A DNA stretch of 10,973 bases from Irineochytrium annulatum (Eukaryota > Chytridiomycota > Chytridiomycetes > Chytridiales > Chytridiaceae), in assembly GCA_027600665.1 (NCBI GenBank), contig JADGJL010001015.1, forward strand, positions 1 to 10,973. Direction: 5' to 3'. The notes beneath the pieces are model-generated. The model was not told the DNA's origin, ran no database searches, and saw only the letters and a program-made list of their open reading frames with translations. This document shows positions 1 through 10,973 of the stretch, piece after piece (position 1 is the first letter of the stretch; each line of letters starts with the position of its first letter). A program made the position numbers and the translations under genes.

Positions 1-2
1 GG

Positions 3-113
3 TTGGAGGTGGGGAAGGAGGTTGGGTTGGAGAGAGTTGGGGAGAGTGAGGTCAGGTCGAAGGGAGAGGATCATGGCGGGGAGATAAAGGACATTATCAG
101 CGTCGAGGCGTAA
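3..113 (+). CDS. Probable C-terminal end of an unidentified protein (5' part outside the window)
   Basis: Reading frame 3 is open from the left edge to a TAA at 111-113 and encodes about 36 residues rich in Glu, Gly, Val and Lys, ending in IKDIISVEA. Of the three plus-strand frames it best shows coding-like composition: by my count 28 of 36 third positions are G or C, first positions are mostly G, and second positions are AT-rich. No family is recognisable from so short a tail. The purine-rich repeat-like sequence (ggttgg/gagag) could also keep the frame open by chance, so this is a tentative partial gene. The following sequence (114-350) becomes AT-rich, as expected of a 3' UTR. Confidence 0.4.
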   Translation: MEVGKEVGLERVGESEVRSKGEDHGGEIKDIISVEA

Positions 114-1026
114 GGATGTCGATGCGACATACCCTCCTTTCGACTTGTTGCTGCGATAAGACATTTCTGGTAGCTTTAATTTCACTCTCATATTTGTGGC
201 TTATCCTGTTGTGAACCTTGGAATCTAGGTTCATCGATTCATGCTCTCTTCACTTTCATTACACTTTCTTTTTCTTGATATCAATTTCCTACTTAGCGTT
301 CCTCATATAGTCTGCCCTTAGCTGCTTGCCGGGCCCACCCTTTTTTTCTTTTAAATTACATCATTTATTTTTAATAGTTCAATTAACCTATGTATTGAAT
401 AAGCATCGTTAAGCCACGTACATGAATTGGGGTATATTTAGGCGTCGGGCGAGGATGAAAGAGCTAGAGAAATACATTTTGCGTCTGAAATATGATTTAA
501 ATATGGGCTTTGCTTGTCTCCATCCTCGTTCGGGATTGGGAACTTCGACCTCCTCATTTGGGAGGAAGTACGATTTGCTTATGGTATGCTTGTATTTCTT
601 CAACTTGCATCGAGAAAACATTGTATAGACTCTCTCTTCCTCTCACTTGACGTTTAAAATCTAATAAAGAAAGTAAATGTTCCATCAACATCATACAGGA
701 AGCAGACTTCGGTGTTAGTCTCCACCCCTTTTTGGCATAACCTATATTCTAAGATATAAAAGGGCCTAGAGGTTTTGCTTCGTGCAGGTAGGTGGTAGAG
801 GTCGACAAACCAAGCAAAATGAAAGCAAGGAATCAAAAAAAGGCGTAAGGTAATTTGCGTTCCAATGCGAGGTTTTCGATCGAAAGGTGCCGACAAGAAC
901 CACAAGATATGAATAGGCTTCAAAAAGGAGACCAAAAGGGAAAGGGAGGCACGCCGAAAAGCTCGGGTGGCGTTGACAATGTCGAGTTTTTTTTTTTCGC
1001 GTCAGCTAGTGGTGGAACCATGGATG
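114..1026. other. AT-rich intergenic region between two convergent 3' ends
   Basis: I see no credible gene, tRNA or rRNA here; the open frames are short, lack biased codons and resemble no family. If the left partial gene is real, it converges with the ATPase gene and this region holds both 3' flanks. Visible elements are a perfect 6-bp inverted repeat with a 3-nt loop at 116-130 (ATGTCG atg CGACAT), TTTATT near 365 (AATAAA on the minus strand), AATAAA at 663-668 on the plus strand, and a run of 11 T at 987-997 just beyond the ATPase stop codon. Confidence 0.6.
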
Positions 1027-4000
1027 CTAGTTCTTCTCGTCCATTTTCTTGTAGCCCTTCGACCCCTTCCACTTATGCAGGACCGTGACCATCTTGACCA
1101 CCTGCCTGGCCTTGTCGATGTTCTTGTTGACCCGTTCCTTGACGATCGCCCGCTCCTTCCGCTTAGCGAGCTTCTCGAGCGCCGACTTGGTCGGCCAGAA
1201 CTTGGCCGTCATCTCGAAGGACCAGTTCTCGATGATCTTGACCTTGACGAAGTCGAGGAGCATGAACGAGACCGTCGAGACAGCGAGGACCGAGACGCCC
1301 CAGCCCCATCCGCTAAATTTTAATTTGTTTAGCTTGTGTGTTGGCCGTTGCCAGGAGAGGGGATATAGAAAAATGCTTACATTGGTGTTGCCTCGAAGAC
1401 ACTGACACCGTAAATGCTCATAAACATCGCAAAGACCTGCGTCCCACCGACGGCGATGATGAACGGTATGCTCGGCATGTTCTCCCAGAACGGACCGGGA
1501 AGCCTGGTCGAGAAGATGACAAAGTGCGGGCACGACGAGATCTGGAGGTACATGATGGTCTGCAGCACGCCGTCGTCGACGTGGAACACGTCCCGCGCGA
1601 CGAAGAAGTGCGCGAAGCTGATGAGCATGAGGAGGAAGCCGAGGATGACGCTGAGGGCGAGGAGCTGGCCTAGGCGCCACTTGTCGGGCTTCTTAGAGAT
1701 CTTGGCGTTGTCGATAGAGATAACGAGCGTCGCGGCGTCGTTAAGGACGGCGATGAGGATGACGAGGCGGTCCGGGAGCTGGAACTGGAGCCAGAGGATG
1801 GAGATGAAGAAGAACATGAGGAAGTGAATGGTCGAGGTGATTCGGTACACTGATTAAATAGCAAGGAGTTAGATATAGGAAAAAGAAAGACCAAGAATAT
1901 TGGGGAAAACGCTTTGTACCTGCGTAACTGCGCATCCGTTGGAAGATCGCGCGACTCTCCTTCACACCGTCGACAATCGTCGACAGCCCCGGGGCCAGCA
2001 GCACGATGTCGGACGCGGACCTCGCGGCGTCCGTGCACCCGTGCACGGCAATACCGACATTCGCCTTCTTAAGCGCCGGCGCGTCGTTGACACCGTCGCC
2101 CGTCATGCCGACAAGGTAGCCGCGCTTCTGGAGCAGCTCGACGACCCGGTGCTTGTGCTCGGGGATCACCTGCGCGAAACCGTCGGCCTTCTCAACCCGG
2201 TCGATCTGGGATTCCTCCGACATGCCGGCCTCGACCAGCTTGTGCGCGTCCAGGATAGTCCGGTTCATCCCGAGACGCTGTGCCACCTCCTTCGCAATGA
2301 TGAGCTGGTCGCCGGTGATCATCTTGACCTGTACGAAGCTTTGTCAGTTAACCATCCTTTTTCAAGCGCGAAGCCAAAAAAAAGTGCAGCAGCAACTAAC
2401 CGCAACACCAAGCTGCTGGCAGTCCCTAATCGTGCTCCCAGAGTCCGGCCGCGGCGGGTCCAAGAGCGAGATCATCCCCACCATCTCAAAGACCTTCATG
2501 TCCGCATCCATGGTCCTTGCGACGCCCAAAGCCCTAAGACCCCTCTTCGCGAACGACAAAACCGCGCGCTCGGCCTCGTCATGCCCGCCCACCATGTGAC
2601 AGATGACGTGCGGCGCGCCCTTGATGCACCGGAACGTCTCCCCCGTCTCAAGGTTCTTGATCGTCGCCTCCGTGTACTTCGTCTCGGGGTTGAAGGGCGT
2701 GAAGGCCACCTGCTTGTAGCCGGGCACCTCGTGCGACTTCTTGTCGGTGGTATTCTGGCGGAGCCGGGGGACGTTCTCCTCGGATGCGCGGCGGACGGCG
2801 AGTTCGATTGCGTCCATCGCGCCGGGTTCGGAGGCGAAGTAGGCGTTTAGGAGGAGGTCCTCGGAGGTGTAGGACTCGCCGGAGCCCTGGAAGTTCTCCG
2901 AGGTGTTGCCCTTCTTGGCCAGGTAGGGGACGTCAAAGGAAAGCTCGTTCAACGTCAGGGTGCCCGTCTTGTCTGTTGTAAAGACGTTTCTTTCAGTTTC
3001 TAATCTTTCAAGCGCAAAGTGAGGAAGCTAACAAAGTCGTACCTGAGCACAAGATAGATACGGAGGCAAGCTCCTCGATGGCAGTAAGACGCTTGCAAAT
3101 GACCTGCTTTTTCGCAAGCTGGCCCGCACCGACGGCCATCGTCACCGACATTACCGTCTGAAGGCCCACAGGAATCGCCGCAATTGTCAAGATCAAAACG
3201 GACTTCAACGCGTCCTTGTAGTTCTCGCCACGCCAGAGCAGTTGGCATAAGAAGATGATTACAACCATGGTCTGTTTAAGGCACGGTGCGAGTCAGAAAA
3301 AAGTAAACGAAGGTCGAGCAACCAAGTCGTGAGAACACTTACCACACTGATGATGATCAAGAAGTTTCCAATCTTGTTAATCATTATCTGGAAGTGTCCT
3401 TGGTCGTGTCCGCTCGCGCCAATCAAGCTCGCTGCCCGCCCGATATACGTCTTTAACCCCGTCTTCACCACAACGCAGAGCATCTGCCCCTGCTTGACGA
3501 TGGAAGACGAGTACGCGATATCACCGAGGCCCTTGTTCACCGGCAGGGACTCGCCAGTCAAAGCCGATTGGTCAATTTGCAGCTTTCCTTCCGTGTTCTC
3601 ACCCGTTGTCCCGAGTCCCAGCAACCTATTTCGTGGTAAGAACGCATCCCTCAAACAAGCTAAGCTAAAGAACAAGATTTCCCACCTGCAATCCGCCGGC
3701 ACGATGTCGCCCAACCGCAAGGCAATGATGTCACCGGGAACCAGTTCCGAAGCATCCACATCCACAAGCTCGCTGTTCCGCCACGACCGGCACTTGAGCG
3801 CCAGCGTGTTTTTTAGCGCGTCCAAGGCGCTCTCGGCCTTCGCCTCCTCCGAGAAGCCGATGATGGCGTTCGCCACTAGCACGAAGCCCAGAATCGCGAC
3901 GTCCGGCCAATCCTGGCAGTAGCCCGCGATCACGGCCGCGATCTCGAGAAGAATCGATATTGGGCCCCAGAAGTACGAAAGGAACTTGAGGAAGGGATTT

Positions 4001-4269
4001 GTTCTCTTCTCCGGTATTTCTGTCCACAAAAAGGACGCGTTAGCGTGCGACTGGGTTCAACAAAGCGCGTAGGGCCAAATGGAGTTCAACCAACCGTTTC
4101 TCCCAAACTGCGTTAACCGCTCCTCCACTTCTGCCCTCGTCAGGCCCTTCAAAGGCTCAGTTTGGAGCAGCCTCTCCAGCTCCGGCGGGATCTCCTCCTT
4201 CACCTCCACGTGAACCTCTTCCCCGGCCGCGGGTTTGTGGTCGCCCTTCTTCGCGTCCTTATCAGTCAT
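1027..4269 (-). CDS. PMA1: Plasma-membrane H+-ATPase (P3A-type, PMA family), 8 exons, 918 aa
   Basis: This gene encodes a proton pump that couples ATP hydrolysis to H+ export across the plasma membrane. Exons in coding order are 4269-4095, 4019-3686, 3625-3343, 3271-3043, 2972-2401, 2328-1920, 1849-1381 and 1312-1027. The seven introns are 60-75 nt, all GT...AG, and every phase closes to 2757 nt including the TAG. Visible motifs are M1-M2 at about 72-114, actuator TGES 193-196, M4 IPVGL 297-301, phosphorylation motif DKTGT with Asp341, nucleotide-site KGAP 458-461, DPPR 512-515, MITGD 534-538 and GDGVNDAP 608-615. In M5-M6, Arg670 (YR) and Asp705 (VLNDAAT) match the Arg/Asp pair known for yeast and plant pumps. 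M7-M10 follow, ending in GWGW and a short basic tail without the plant-type penultimate Thr (YTV). Length equals that of yeast Pma1. The ATG has G at -3. One oddity is Gln302 after PVGL, where the family usually has Pro. Confidence 0.95.
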
Positions 4270-5033
4270 TTCTCTTGTCCTCCCTCCCGTCCTAAGTAAT
4301 GTAGTCTAACGGAGGCTCGCGAGCAGCACCGGTGATCGCGTATGCGTCTCTCTTCCTATCACCCTCCTCCGAGTTGCAATCGTCCGCTCGTAAAGAGAAC
4401 TGTGGTTGCAAGTACTTCCGGGTTCAGCTCCCAACGCGTCGATCGGCCTCAGTTCAACGTCCCTTTTCTCAATCTCTCTCCGTCCAGCGACGACGGCCTC
4501 CCCCCTACGTGTCGACGCGTCGACTGAGCCTCGGTGGTCGGTGGAGATCGTTGGTCGGTGGCGGCGGCGGCTGAGGGCACGGCGACGCGACGAAAGTAGG
4601 AAATCGCTTCACTGCTGTGCTGATTGTTCCCTGCGAGGCGACGCGGGCGGGCGGTGGGGGCCTCCAGGAGTGAGTAATCGGGAATCTGGCGGTCGTGATT
4701 GTGAAGAGATTTACGTTCCCATTGTCGATTCGGCCTATCCCCACTCGGCCCTTACCCCGCTGCGGAGTCCCTGCATGAGCGGTCTCCGGGATTACCAGGT
4801 ATGGACGCCCGGTCGCGGAGGTGAATAGGCAGGCCCGGTCCAATACCCCGCTTCGATTCAGTCGCTCACGAGCGCCGTGGCGACGGTAGCCCTCGGCTCG
4901 ATAGTGTAATTCCGTTCCGAGCTGGCGTCAGAGCAGGATCGAAAACGGGAATGAAGCACAGAGCATCAATCCTGAAGGAGAAAGATCACCCAGTCCGAAT
5001 AACGGACACCAGCAGGAGTAGTGGTGGCAAGCA
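4270..5033 (-). promoter_or_regulatory. Upstream/leader region of the H+-ATPase gene
   Basis: The stretch lies directly upstream of the ATPase ATG (minus strand) and reaches towards the 3' flank of the kinase gene. It is GC-rich and contains no gene I can support. An open minus-strand frame around 4505-4843 has a TTG and not ATG at its left end, only mild third-position bias and no recognisable family. Two ACGCGT boxes sit at 4434-4439 and 4515-4520, within the repeated 9-mer ACGCGTCGA (4434-4442 and 4515-4523). I see no clear TATA box. The promoter role is inferred from position. Confidence 0.5.
4511..4524. promoter_or_regulatory. Perfect 14-bp palindrome GTCGACGCGTCGAC, candidate dimeric factor site
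   Basis: The sequence equals its own reverse complement over 14 bp and is centred on ACGCGT, about 245 bp upstream of the ATPase start codon. ACGCGT is the MluI cell-cycle box core known to bind MBF in yeasts. That a factor binds here in this organism is inference from the motif alone. Confidence 0.35.
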
Positions 5034-5056
5034 TTTATTTCGTACGAAGGAATAAA
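5034..5056. terminator. Two-sided polyadenylation signal region, hairpin-like
   Basis: TTTATT at 5034-5039 (AATAAA on the minus strand) pairs with AATAAA at 5051-5056 around an 11-nt loop that contains the palindrome CGTACG. The minus-strand signal lies about 135 nt beyond the kinase stop codon, suitable for ending the kinase mRNA. More TAATAAT-type AT-rich sequence follows. The signal role is inferred from motif and position. Confidence 0.45.
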
Positions 5057-5171
5057 TAATAATCTACAGGGCCACGCTGCAGCAACAGAGAAAAGAATCG
5101 CTTTCGTGAAAGGATTAACAGCGAAGACAAAAAGGCTAAAATGGGTGCCTGAAGTGGTCCCCTTTTAGGTC

Positions 5172-8152
<2,981 letters not shown>

Positions 8153-8370
8153 GTGCGCCGGTCTCTCCGTATCGGCTGGGAGGAGCGGGACTCGGGGGGG
8201 TCGGGTGCTGCGCGTGTAGCCCGCGCCTCGATGAACGAAGGATGTTCTGGACGCGCTGTTGATTCGCGCCGTAAATAGGACTCATCGTTTACTCCAAGGC
8301 GCATCGGCGGAATATGGAGCTTGCAGCCATTCCACCAACTAAATAATAAGGAAACTCTTTTGAAAACAAC

Positions 8371-8382
8371 AAAAAAAAAAAA
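8371..8382. repeat. Poly(dA:dT) tract, 12 bp, in the divergent promoter
   Basis: Twelve A in a row on the plus strand, followed by an A/G-rich stretch to about 8394, lie roughly 220 bp upstream of the kinase ATG. Poly(dA:dT) tracts are known to keep nucleosomes off fungal promoters. A promoter role here is inferred from position. Confidence 0.4.
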
Positions 8383-8513
8383 GAGAAAGAGAGGTCAAGG
8401 TAGTGTGGTTTTGACCTTCTCGGCGAAAACTATCCTGATGAAGTACATGATGTGCCTTCTACTTCTCGTTCAGCGGCCGCTCGTTCCGGAGCAGTCCCAC
8501 GAGAAGTACCTAC

Positions 8514-8648
8514 CTTTCTTTTCTTGCAATTGTGGAGCGGCTGCGAGATGTTGGCGATGTAGTGCGAGGAGCGGGCGGCGGTAAAATCGCTGTGGACGTC
8601 GGCGTGCTCTCTGTCGGTCATGGCGTAGCTCCCCTGACAGACTACCAT
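8514..8648 (-). CDS. Candidate first exon of a small unidentified gene
   Basis: On the minus strand an ATG at 8648 (G at -3, G at +4), or the in-frame ATG at 8621 (gccATGacc), opens a frame running to a good donor, GTAGGT, at 8513-8508. For the 36 codons from 8621 I count G or C at 30 third positions against 17 first and 15 second positions, the same bias as the real genes here and unexpected in non-coding DNA. The 45 (or 36) residues end in HNCKKRK and match no family I know. The continuation is unresolved: several AG acceptors lie between 8460 and 8335, none with clearly coding sequence after it. Without splicing the frame stops near 8430. It lies inside the divergent promoter region and could instead be a leader exon or chance. 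Confidence 0.3.
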
Positions 8649-9119
8649 TTCTGCTGGTTCTGCTGGCGTTACGAGTCATTTGAAGTGATCGACGCGTCAA
8701 TCTCGCGCACAAGCGGAAGTCTGTCAGCTCCGCGTGTAGGCCGTCTGCATCCGCAACGTGAGCACGCGTTACTAGGCAAAGGTGACCGACGACCAGCTTC
8801 ACCTGGTAAGATAGGTGAAAAAACATCGTGTAAGCGCAGTACTTCGTCATTCATATCGGACCGTTCTTCCGACGAGCACGAGGACGCGTGCAACGTTCTT
8901 CAAACAGTCGATGGTCTCAATGTTCGTTGTTCAGCGAGTCCGCCCCGTCGGTCGGTGGTCCATGGTCGCAGTGGAAGCATGGCTTGAGGGCGACCTCACG
9001 AAACGACGACCCTTTCTGCCCCCAGCAGTTTATCCCAAACACGCTGCAGCCCCTTGTGGGCGAAAACGGCAGTATTCGTCAGTGCGGAAGGGACTTCGGC
9101 TGGTTGGTTGCAAACGGCG

Positions 9120-9139
9120 CACACCAGTCAGTTGGTGTG
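9120..9139. repeat. Perfect 7-bp inverted repeat in the WSC gene leader
   Basis: CACACCA at 9120-9126 and TGGTGTG at 9133-9139 are exact reverse complements separated by GTCAGT. This could form a short RNA hairpin about 205 nt before the WSC start codon, or a dimeric protein site in DNA. The function is unknown. Confidence 0.35.
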
Positions 9140-9345
9140 TGATATTTACAACGCAGGAAAAGGAAAGGAGCGCCCGAGTCACGAACAGACGACGGCAGTT
9201 AGATCGGACCCGAGAGGTCCCCAACCATCCGTCCCGCCGCCGTCATCGCCACCCCGAACGTCAGGCGGACGACGGCTATCGGGAGGAGCATCGGGGAGTC
9301 CCCGGAGCTGGACGGAACAACTCGCCGCCGAGATCACTCGCCTTT

Positions 9346-10973
9346 ATGACGCCCCCGGCTAGCCCGCCCCGCCGGCGGCATGCCCCCGGTACAGCCCTCT
9401 TGCTCGTCGCCGCCATCCTCCTTCTTCTTTGCCGGCCCTCGATCGCTGTCCCTGCCGCGTCCCCGGTGCCGGCACCCAAAAATGACCTAGTGACTTCGTT
9501 CGTCTACTGCATGAACGCCAACAACTTCCTCGACCGGCTGACCTGGACGAGTCCCTTCTCCTCCGACACGATGGTTCCCTCCGACTGCACGGCCGCCTGC
9601 GGAAAGTCCCCGGACAATTACGCGGCTCTGGGACTGGTGATCGATAAACTGTTCGATTGGTATAAGTACGTCTGCTACTGCATCGACAATAAGCACGACA
9701 AGTACACGATGCAGAACATCGCCAAGCATGCCAACGGGGCAAGCTACTGCGATCAGCCGTGCTTCGATGGATCCTCATCGTGTGGAGCGAGTGACACCAG
9801 TGCATGGTCGATTTACGCCCTGTCGGCTGCCCCGCCGCCACCACCTCCCCCTCCGCCCCAGCCAGCGCCAGTCACGCCCGTGGTGGTTGTGCCGCCGCCG
9901 GTCGTCATCACGCCGTCGGTGCCTGCGAACACCCCATCGACACCCGTCAACACCCCCGCCGCATCTCCCGCGGCTGTTACCCCGGCCGCGCCGAGCGACG
10001 CCGCCACGCCGAACGTTAACCAGCCGTCCGCGAGCCCCGTTCTCGTTCAGGGCGGCGGCATCCTCGGCATCGGCTCGGGCAACTCACCGGGTAAGCTTTT
10101 TTTTCTTGCCTAAGGAAATACTCCCTAGCTGACATTTTTCACTCCACAGACAACATCAGCGTGCCCCCTGCCGCCATGCCCTCTAACTCGGTCTCGACGC
10201 CTGGCACCGGCACCGGTTCGAACGCCCAGCCCGCCCAGCAGCAGGCTGGCGGTGCCGCCCCCACAACCGCATCGCCCTCTTCCGGCCAATCCGGTGGCTC
10301 CCCGAAGGCCAACCCTGGCTCCCCAAGCGGCGCGGTCACGTCGTCCGACTCCACTTCCGGCAGCAGCGTGACGCTCTCGTCCGGCGTCAAGGCCGCCATC
10401 GGGCTTATTGCCGTGCTCGGCGTCGTGGCGCTTGCGACCGGTCTGCTGGTGTTGAGCCGCAGGCGCTCGGGCACCATCGGCGCGGCGGGTTCTGGTGTTG
10501 ATGAGAAGAAGGGTGGCGACTGGGCCATGGTGGCGATGACGAAGGGCGCTGGCGGGAGCTGGGGACGGAAGAACGCGGATGCGGGCTCGGAGAAGGGCGA
10601 GAAGGCTACGAAAGGAAGGCCGAGGAGCAACGGTGGACCGCCGCCGCTCGCCGCCATGTTTGATAAATGTTTGTGTTTGATTTCCGGTCTCTTCTGGTCC
10701 ACAATTTCCCTAACCCGTTGCCAAATGTAGCCATCACCTACCCGCCGACTTCTTTGACACTTAACAGCCTCTCGTCCCCGGCGCCCTCGTCCAAGGCTGA
10801 CGGGACGCTCGCTTACGTTCATCCGGACACCAACTCGAACGGCCGCCCACGCGCGCCGTCGTCCATTTACATGGAGGCGATCGCGCGCAACGTGTCCTCC
10901 GTTCACGACCCTCTGGGCCTTAAGGCCCAATCTATCCCCTCCCCGACAATGGCTAACGCTACCTCCCCAATAT
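9346..10973 (+). CDS. WSC-domain single-pass membrane protein, likely cell-wall stress sensor (3' end outside the window)
   Basis: Exon 1 is 9346-10090 and exon 2 starts at 10150, after a 59-nt intron (GTAAGC...CACAG, branch CTGAC). A second intron, probably 10669-10730, leads to exon 3, open to the window end. The ATG at 9346 is the first for over 360 nt and starts a signal peptide: a basic stretch, a Leu/Ala-rich core (about 16-28) and a likely cut after SIA34. Residues 52-159 hold eight cysteines (55, 81, 85, 110, 112, 135, 139, 146) in the WSC order C, CxxxC, CxC, CxxxC, C, with WSIYAL at the end like the family's SVY. Nine prolines (163-171) and a Pro/Ser/Thr-rich, probably O-glycosylated stalk follow, then a transmembrane helix at about 330-350, a basic stop RRR 352-354 and a Ser/Lys-rich cytoplasmic tail. 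This is the architecture of yeast Wsc1-3, which bind wall glucan and signal to Rom2/Rho1/Pkc1. The WSC domain is divergent, so a different ligand is possible. Confidence 0.85.
10091..10149 (+). other. Intron 1 of the WSC gene (59 nt)
   Basis: The donor is GTAAGC after ...TCACCGG, followed by a T8 tract, CTGAC near 10131 and acceptor CCACAG. Removing it joins G to AC to give Asp249 and keeps the frame. If it is retained, the frame adds GKLFFLA and stops at 10113. Confidence 0.88.
10669..10730 (+). other. Tentative intron 2 of the WSC gene (62 nt)
   Basis: The exon 2 frame stops at the TAG 10728-10730, yet another frame directly after it is open to the window edge with clearly coding composition (ITYPPTSLTLNSLSS, then many GC-ending codons). 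The acceptor ATGTAG at 10730, with CCCTAAC about 20 nt upstream, fits the local branch style. The donor GTTTGT at 10669 gives the right phase but is weak. Phase-consistent alternatives are donors at 10633, 10675 or 10687 with the same acceptor, or donor 10658 with the acceptor at 10767. Confidence 0.5.

Larger units (their letters stand above)
8153..9345. promoter_or_regulatory. Shared upstream region of the divergent kinase (minus) and WSC (plus) genes
   Basis: These 1193 bp separate two divergent start codons and should carry both promoters. Visible items are a run of 7 G at 8194-8200, an A12 tract at 8371-8382, and three ACGCGT boxes at 8692-8697, 8764-8769 and 8884-8889. There is also an inverted repeat at 9120-9139 and a possible small minus-strand exon at 8514-8648. 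From 8983 to 9345 the plus strand has no ATG, consistent with a leader for the WSC gene. Two out-of-frame ATGs (8304 and 8285, minus strand) precede the kinase start. No TATA box or RNA gene was recognised. Confidence 0.5.

Noticed and set aside
228..240. GGTTCATCGATTC resembles a tRNA B box
   Set aside because: No matching A box, acceptor stem or anticodon arm could be found around it.
1900..2850. Plus-strand open frame of 316 codons
   Set aside because: Antisense shadow of ATPase exons 5 and 6. It crosses a supported intron and has no family likeness.
4505..4843. Minus-strand open frame of 112 codons upstream of the ATPase
   Set aside because: It begins with TTG, has only mild third-position bias (about 69% G/C by my count in GC-rich DNA), no family likeness, and fits better as promoter/leader.
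8435..8460. TGATGA as a possible C box of a C/D snoRNA
   Set aside because: No D box (CTGA) at a suitable distance and no terminal stem.
8532..8987. Plus-strand open frame of 151 codons in the divergent promoter
   Set aside because: No recognisable domain. It overlaps the minus-strand stretch whose codon bias is stronger, so it is more likely a shadow or chance frame.
8815..9345. The WSC reading frame stays open for 531 nt upstream of its ATG, suggesting an N-terminal extension of up to 177 residues
   Set aside because: The extension is Arg-rich without family likeness or signal peptide, while the ATG at 9346 directly starts a good signal peptide. An extension would bury it.

Overview
The window reads as nuclear DNA of a fungus, probably an early-diverging (chytrid-like) one. 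The evidence is short spliceosomal introns of about 43-75 nt with GT...AG ends and CTAAC/CTGAC-type branch motifs, GC-rich third codon positions, a fungal-type plasma-membrane H+-ATPase and a WSC-domain surface sensor. The fungal assignment is well supported. The chytrid assignment is an inference from the style of the ATPase and of the MARK-type kinase (UBA plus KA1).

Layout. (1) Positions 3-113: probable 3' end of a plus-strand gene cut by the window edge. (2) 114-1026: AT-rich intergenic DNA. (3) 1027-4269, minus: an eight-exon P-type (P3A) proton-pumping ATPase of 918 aa, all exon phases closing. (4) 4270-5171: ATPase promoter/leader and kinase 3' flank, with a perfect 14-bp palindrome containing an ACGCGT box and a two-sided AATAAA signal. 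(5) 5172-8152, minus: a four-exon Ser/Thr kinase of 947 aa with kinase, UBA and KA1 domains, i.e. the MARK/Par-1 architecture. (6) 8153-9345: shared upstream region of the divergent kinase and WSC genes, with three ACGCGT boxes, a poly(dA) tract, a hairpin and a possible small minus-strand exon with strong codon bias. (7) 9346-10973, plus: a WSC-domain single-pass membrane protein, probably a cell-wall stress sensor, running off the right edge.

The three complete or near-complete genes belong to cell-surface and polarity physiology: membrane energisation (H+-ATPase), polarity/cortex signalling (MARK kinase, KA1 binds membranes) and wall-stress sensing (WSC). They use separate promoters, so this is neighbourhood and not an operon. 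I did not find a clearly new multi-gene system. The items most worth checking are the cryptic small exon at 8514-8648, the ACGCGT clusters, the Pro-to-Gln change in transmembrane segment M4 of the ATPase, and the uncertain N-terminus of the kinase.
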